Below are positions 5,833 through 9,222 of a DNA stretch of 9,222 bases, piece after piece. The first letter of the stretch is position 1, and each line of letters begins with the position of its first letter. Under the pieces are notes generated by a model. That model had not been told where the DNA came from. It saw only the letters and a program-made list of their open reading frames with translations, and did no database searches. Both the position numbers and the translations under genes were made by a program. The DNA comes from an uncultured Lachnospiraceae bacterium. GTDB lineage: Bacteria > Bacillota > Clostridia > Lachnospirales > Lachnospiraceae. Location of the stretch: the NCBI GenBank assembly GCA_946633495.1, contig CAMPAX010000081.1:1-9222 (forward strand), in the 5' to 3' direction.

Positions 5833-8628
5833 CTATTCCCCTTTTTTCGCAGGACCGAACTCCAACACATCGTCATCCGCTTCTTCCGCGGTTTCCTCCG
5901 CCGGGCCGAACTCCAGCACGTCGTCATCCGCTTCTTCCGCGGTTTCCTCCGCCGGGCCGAACTCCAACACGTCGTCATCCGCTTCTTCCGCGGTTTCCTC
6001 CGCCGGGCCGAACTCCAGTACATCGTCATCCGCTTCTTCCGCGGTTGGTTCAGGCATCCCCAGCAGGCGGCGGATCAGCGCAGCCAGCTCTCCGTAGGCG
6101 GTAAACATAGCCTCGTCATGCCGGTGAATAAACTCCAGATCCTCACGCTTTCCGGCGTCTTCCAGCGCCTTTGCCGCTTCGGACAGCGCTGCATCACCTA
6201 TGGTCTTTGCGTTGCTCTTGATGGCATGTACCAAAATGGTATAGCCCTTGCAGTCATTACTCTTCAGGAATTTTGCGCATTCCGTACGTTTCCTGGGTTC
6301 CTCCTCCGCAAATTGCTTCAGAAGTACCCGGTAAAGATCCGTATCCTCCTGACAGTAAAAGAGTCCCTGCTTCACGTCCAGTCCGCGTTCGGAAAGCACG
6401 GTAAAGATATTTTTATCACTTCCGTCACATGAGTCTTTATCGCCAAAGCCTTGGGAAGCATACCCGGAAGCCTCCGTGCCCGACGCTTCCGAACCGGTCG
6501 CTTCGGTCTTCGAAGCAGCGGAACCTGCCGTCTTTGAACCGGAAGTTCCGGCAGGATCATTTCCGGATACCTCCCGATACGTAACCAGATTATCCGGCAT
6601 CACACGCTTCAGTACGCGTTCCAGTTCCAGACGGTCGATGGGTTTCGATACAAATGCGTCAAATCCTTCTGCCAGGAACATTTCCCTTGCGGAACTGATG
6701 GCATTTGCGGTAAGCGCAACGATGGGGAAGGTCTGTCCTCTGCGGCCGGCCTCCCGGCGGATCCTTCTCATGGCTTCCACTCCATCCATCCCCGGCATCA
6801 TATGATCCATAAATACGATATCAAATTCCTCTTTACCGCATCGCTCGATGGCCTCATGGCCGGAAGCCGCAGTAACCACCGTCATGCCATACCGGCTGAA
6901 CATACTTGCAGCCACCGTCAGATTCATGGGTTCATCGTCCACAACCAGAGCCCGTACCTCCGGAAGATAGAGGGCTCCCATATGTTCACCCGGCGCACCG
7001 CTGCCGGAATTCAGGATCCCCACAACCGGGAAGCAGAAGAACGGCTTCGGAAGAAGACGGATGCCCGGCTCATCCACAAGCGTGGATTCCCGTCCAACCA
7101 CAACAAAGACCGCGATCCTTTTCGCAACATCCTGCAGATATTCCCGTTCCTCCAAATATTCCTCTTCTCCCACAAAAAGATGCGTGAGATGGATACTCTT
7201 TGAGAGCTCCTTCAGATTCTTTCCGCTGTCCACCCGGTGGATCGCGGTATGAAGCCCCTGAACCATGTGCCTCAGCATGGAATCGTAGAACACACGGACA
7301 TTCGGATTCGGCAGCTTATCCACCCGAAGAAATGCACCAAGGCACAGATCCTCTTTATTGCGTACGGACATGCATTCGCTGTCATCCACAACCTCCTGAG
7401 GCAGGCTGACACGTACTTTTGTTCCCTTGCCCTTTTCGCTTTCCACAGCGCAGAAACCATTCATGGCGCTGACAAACCCTGACACAATGGCAAGCCCCAG
7501 TCCAAGTCCGCTGGAAGAACGGGTCCGGCTGGAATCCGACTGATAAAAGCGGTCAAAGACGCGGTCCAGTTCCACCTCCGTCATACCTACGCCGGTGTCC
7601 TCCACTTCAATACAAAGATTCACACCGTAGCTTTGACGGGTTGCCGTAATGCGAAGAAGCACGCCGCCCTCTTTTGTGTATTTCAGTCCGTTCAGCACCA
7701 GATGCCACAGGATCTTTTTCAGTTTTGACACATCGGTCCGCATGACCGCCGGGACCGAAGCATCCACATCGATCACAAATTCCAGATTCTCCGGGAGATA
7801 CGGAGTTATCCCCACCGAGAGATCATTCAGTACGGAGGAGATCATATAATTCTCATTGTTAATGGCGATCTTCTTCATGTCGATCTCGGAATAATCCAGG
7901 ATATCGCTGACCTGTTCGGCCACACGTTTTCCTGCTTCCTCGATGGACTGCAGGGTACGCTTCATCTCCGGATCCTCTGTCTTCTCCATACAGACATCCG
8001 TAAGTCCGATGACTGCATTGATGGGAGTACGGATCTCATGAGACACATTTGCAAGGAAGTCACTGGTGCTCCGATTCTCCGCCTCCATAGCCTCGATCTG
8101 CCTGGAAAAAAGCTGATCGGCCCGATTCAGGCCGGACACCAGTTTCTCCGACACCAGTCCTGCCATGACCACCATGATAAAATGCCATGTGGTCCGGATC
8201 GCATCCGAGGTATTCATCACCAGCTTTCCGGCAGAATTCAGCTCCAGGATATGATAGACCATGCCAAAGATCCCGACGCCCAGACAGATTCGCGTCAGCT
8301 TCTTCTCCTGTGTCATACAGAAAATGATGATCCCGGTGATCACGACCGGTGTGGAATCGTAAATGGTATCAATGTTTACACTGTAATAGAAAATCTCCGT
8401 GATCAGAATCACGCCGTAAATGTGGATCCGCGCTTTCTCGCCCGGTTTTTCCAGAACATGCATGATGATAACGGCAAGAAAGCCCGCTGCCAGAATCGGC
8501 ACGGGCCATTTCTCCCAATGCAGAAGCACGTTCATCAGAATGAGGATGAGCGTGAACAGCATCAGTGTGATCACAAGCGAGATATTCGCCAGGGTTCGGA
8601 TCTGATTGTCATAACGTTCTTCATTCAT
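5833..8628 (-). CDS. Membrane hybrid histidine kinase with pseudo-receiver, receiver, Hpt and repeated acidic tail
   Basis: This 931-residue protein has about six membrane helices in residues 14-164 and a helical linker to HisKA, with His197 in NVSHEIRTPIN. The HATPase domain shows LNGLKYTK (N313), EDTGVGM (343-349) and SGLGLGL (373-379). Residues about 445-540 look like a degenerate receiver: a late LLPKPF motif is present but no phospho-acceptor aspartate. A true receiver follows (558-680), with Asp564/Asp565, phospho-acceptor Asp608 in MDHMMPGMDG, Thr640 and Lys662. A Ser/Gly/Ala/Thr/Glu-rich linker (about 686-735) leads to an Hpt domain (about 740-855), with His801 in HAIKSNAKTIG. The tail (862-927) is four 17-residue acidic repeats. 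The architecture predicts a His-Asp-His relay ending on a separate response regulator. ATG 8628 overlaps the upstream TGA (ATGA) and has GGGGGA eight bases before it, implying translational coupling to the GGDEF gene. The stimulus is unknown; the membrane module matches no sensor domain I can name. Confidence 0.93.
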   Translation of the reverse strand: MNEERYDNQIRTLANISLVITLMLFTLILILMNVLLHWEKWPVPILAAGFLAVIIMHVLEKPGEKARIHIYGVILITEIFYYSVNIDTIYDSTPVVITGIIIFCMTQEKKLTRICLGVGIFGMVYHILELNSAGKLVMNTSDAIRTTWHFIMVVMAGLVSEKLVSGLNRADQLFSRQIEAMEAENRSTSDFLANVSHEIRTPINAVIGLTDVCMEKTEDPEMKRTLQSIEEAGKRVAEQVSDILDYSEIDMKKIAINNENYMISSVLNDLSVGITPYLPENLEFVIDVDASVPAVMRTDVSKLKKILWHLVLNGLKYTKEGGVLLRITATRQSYGVNLCIEVEDTGVGMTEVELDRVFDRFYQSDSSRTRSSSGLGLGLAIVSGFVSAMNGFCAVESEKGKGTKVRVSLPQEVVDDSECMSVRNKEDLCLGAFLRVDKLPNPNVRVFYDSMLRHMVQGLHTAIHRVDSGKNLKELSKSIHLTHLFVGEEEYLEEREYLQDVAKRIAVFVVVGRESTLVDEPGIRLLPKPFFCFPVVGILNSGSGAPGEHMGALYLPEVRALVVDDEPMNLTVAASMFSRYGMTVVTAASGHEAIERCGKEEFDIVFMDHMMPGMDGVEAMRRIRREAGRRGQTFPIVALTANAISSAREMFLAEGFDAFVSKPIDRLELERVLKRVMPDNLVTYREVSGNDPAGTSGSKTAGSAASKTEATGSEASGTEASGYASQGFGDKDSCDGSDKNIFTVLSERGLDVKQGLFYCQEDTDLYRVLLKQFAEEEPRKRTECAKFLKSNDCKGYTILVHAIKSNAKTIGDAALSEAAKALEDAGKREDLEFIHRHDEAMFTAYGELAALIRRLLGMPEPTAEEADDDVLEFGPAEETAEEADDDVLEFGPAEETAEEADDDVLEFGPAEETAEEADDDVLEFGPAKKGE
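5849..6046 (-). repeat. In-frame tandem repeat, 51-base unit, about 3.9 copies, encoding an acidic kinase tail
   Basis: Units lie at 5849-5899, 5900-5950, 5951-6001 and a partial one at 6002-6046. Each encodes TAEEADDDVLEFGPAEE or its phase equivalent. Over the shared 45 bases only five columns vary between copies (unit positions 3, 6, 17, 18 and 21), and each change is synonymous in the kinase frame: CCT/CCG, GGT/GGC, TTG/CTG, GTG/GTA and GAT/GAC. This supports minus-strand coding and selection on the peptide. Plus-strand ORFs across this repeat are shadows. Confidence 0.95.
6424..6573 (-). other. Low-complexity Ser/Gly/Ala/Thr/Glu linker region of the hybrid kinase
   Basis: Codons about 686-735, between the receiver and the Hpt domain, encode short irregular repeats such as GSKTAGSAASKTEATG and SEASGTEASG. 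The segment should be disordered and flexible, letting the Hpt domain swing between the receiver and an external partner. The repeats are imperfect at the DNA level. Confidence 0.7.
7009..7296 (-). other. Degenerate (pseudo-)receiver domain region of the hybrid kinase
   Basis: Codons about 445-540 lie between the ATPase domain and the true receiver. The pattern of short hydrophobic strands (RVFYDS, THLFVGEEE, IAVFVVVG) and the late LLPKPF motif resemble the beta4-beta5 end of a receiver. The acidic pocket and phospho-acceptor Asp are missing: the expected D position is within LFVGEEE. Pseudo-receivers of this kind occur in other hybrid kinases, where they are structural or protein-binding. 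The assignment rests on pattern only. Confidence 0.5.
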
Positions 8629-9222
8629 GCGGGCTGTCCCCCGGTTTCACCCTCAGGAATCTCCGAGAAGAAGATTTCGTACCCGACTAAGAGTTCTGTC
8701 GGATGCGCCTCCATCCATTTGCTGATCACATTTTTCACCACAGTTTCAAAGGAATCCTTGTGCATATCCATCAGAACCACAAAATACTGGTTCTTCTTAT
8801 AACGCATGAAAATGTCTGACTTCCGAAGGGTTTCCCGAATATGGATCGCAAACTGATCGCAAAGCTCGGAATATTGCTCCTGGTCGATCCCTGATTCGCT
8901 TTTCGTCAGTGTCAGGAGAACATTTCCTATGGATCTGTGATTTCGGACGATGTAACGCATTATATAACGGTACACATAGGGAAATGAATCCTTGTCCACC
9001 TGCAGTGCAGTGTTGGGAATGGATCGCTCCGAAAGCACAGCCATGATGGAGGCGATATCCGCTTCCTGTCCAACGGATTCCTCTTCTGTCTCATCTTCCT
9101 TGTACAGTTTGGAGCCGTGCTTCCCGTTCTGCTTTACGATATAAAGCATTTTATCCGTCTTCCGAAGCAGCTCTTCATAATCCCTTCCATGCTCGGGAAC
9201 CAGGATTCCTCCCACCGACGCA
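8625..9222 (-). CDS. Tandem GGDEF-type protein, C-terminal part (5' end beyond right edge)
   Basis: The frame is open to the right edge and ends at TGA 8627-8625, giving 198 residues. The first 40 or so (ASVGGILVPEHG, EELLRKTDKMLYIVKQNGKHG) match the C-terminal end of a GGDEF diguanylate cyclase domain, normally SIGIA-P-DG followed by AD-ALY-AK-GKN. After an acidic linker (EDETEEESVGQE) comes a second domain of about 130 residues with GGDEF-like order. Its signature is destroyed: where RYGGDEF is expected it has RYKKNQY, and the metal-binding aspartates of the DID motif read LTLT. The second domain therefore cannot make c-di-GMP and may be regulatory or a dimerisation or nucleotide-binding module. 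Whether the first GGDEF domain is active cannot be seen. A GTG at 9215 could be mistaken for a start, but coding similarity continues upstream (ASV). The four-base overlap with the next kinase gene indicates one operon. Confidence 0.85.
   Translation of the reverse strand, partial: ASVGGILVPEHGRDYEELLRKTDKMLYIVKQNGKHGSKLYKEDETEEESVGQEADIASIMAVLSERSIPNTALQVDKDSFPYVYRYIMRYIVRNHRSIGNVLLTLTKSESGIDQEQYSELCDQFAIHIRETLRKSDIFMRYKKNQYFVVLMDMHKDSFETVVKNVISKWMEAHPTELLVGYEIFFSEIPEGETGGQPA

Noticed and set aside
5806..5850. Frameshift or readthrough at the A6G4 tract and TAG stop joining the two kinases into one protein
   Set aside because: The second kinase is in the same frame, but two in-frame stops (TAG, then TAA) separate them, the A tract is not in a standard -1 slippery phase, and the second gene has its own ribosome site.
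5849..6046. Possible CRISPR array
   Set aside because: The units are directly adjacent, nearly identical 51-base copies without unique spacers, and lie in frame within a kinase gene.
5783..6432. Plus-strand repeat-containing frames encoding Ser/Asn- or Arg/Pro-rich repeats
   Set aside because: The variable sites in the 51-base repeat are all synonymous only in the minus-strand kinase frame, so these frames are by-products of the repeat.
8038..8802. Plus-strand open frame spanning the junction of the kinase and GGDEF genes
   Set aside because: It crosses two well-supported minus-strand genes and has shadow-like composition and no family features.

Overview
The window looks like a chromosomal segment of an anaerobic Firmicute, most likely a Lachnospiraceae-type clostridium of moderate GC content. 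This is inferred from protein style: six-TM hybrid histidine kinases with FMDHMMP-type receivers, a DegV domain, a butyryl-CoA:acetate-type CoA-transferase, a G3E GTPase with a DCHRRR motif and a clostridial MntP. No rRNA, tRNA, mobile element or CRISPR array was seen. All six supported genes lie on the minus strand, so transcription runs from high to low coordinates; the long plus-strand ORFs are shadows.

In transcription order: (1) 9222-8625, the C-terminal part of a protein with the tail of one GGDEF domain followed by a second, degenerate GGDEF-like domain. (2) 8628-5833, a membrane hybrid histidine kinase with HisKA, HATPase, a degenerate pseudo-receiver, a true receiver, an Hpt domain and an acidic C-terminal tail of four 17-residue repeats. 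Its start codon overlaps the previous stop (ATGA). (3) 5808-3136, a second membrane hybrid kinase with HisKA, HATPase and a receiver, ending in a complete DegV-like (FakB-type fatty-acid-binding fold) domain. (4) 3040-2027, a G3E/CobW-like P-loop protein with altered metal and guanine motifs. (5) 1926-1333, the manganese exporter MntP, with a GTG start. (6) 1252 to the left edge, a family-I-like CoA-transferase of the butyryl-CoA:acetate / 4-hydroxybutyrate group, missing its C-terminus.

Genes 1-3 are packed with an overlap and a 24-base gap and read as one signalling operon. The first kinase carries the only Hpt domain and the second has none, so the pair could share a phosphorelay. The second kinase ends in a lipid-binding fold where an output or Hpt domain would normally sit. 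This kinase-receiver-DegV fusion is the most interesting item: either a lipid-type ligand controls a phosphorelay, or receiver phosphorylation controls a lipid-carrier-like domain. Genes 4-6 are separated by about 80-100 bases without clear intrinsic terminators. They may be co-transcribed, but nothing ties metal handling and CoA transfer to the signalling genes beyond position. No gene-free stretch exceeds about 100 bases.
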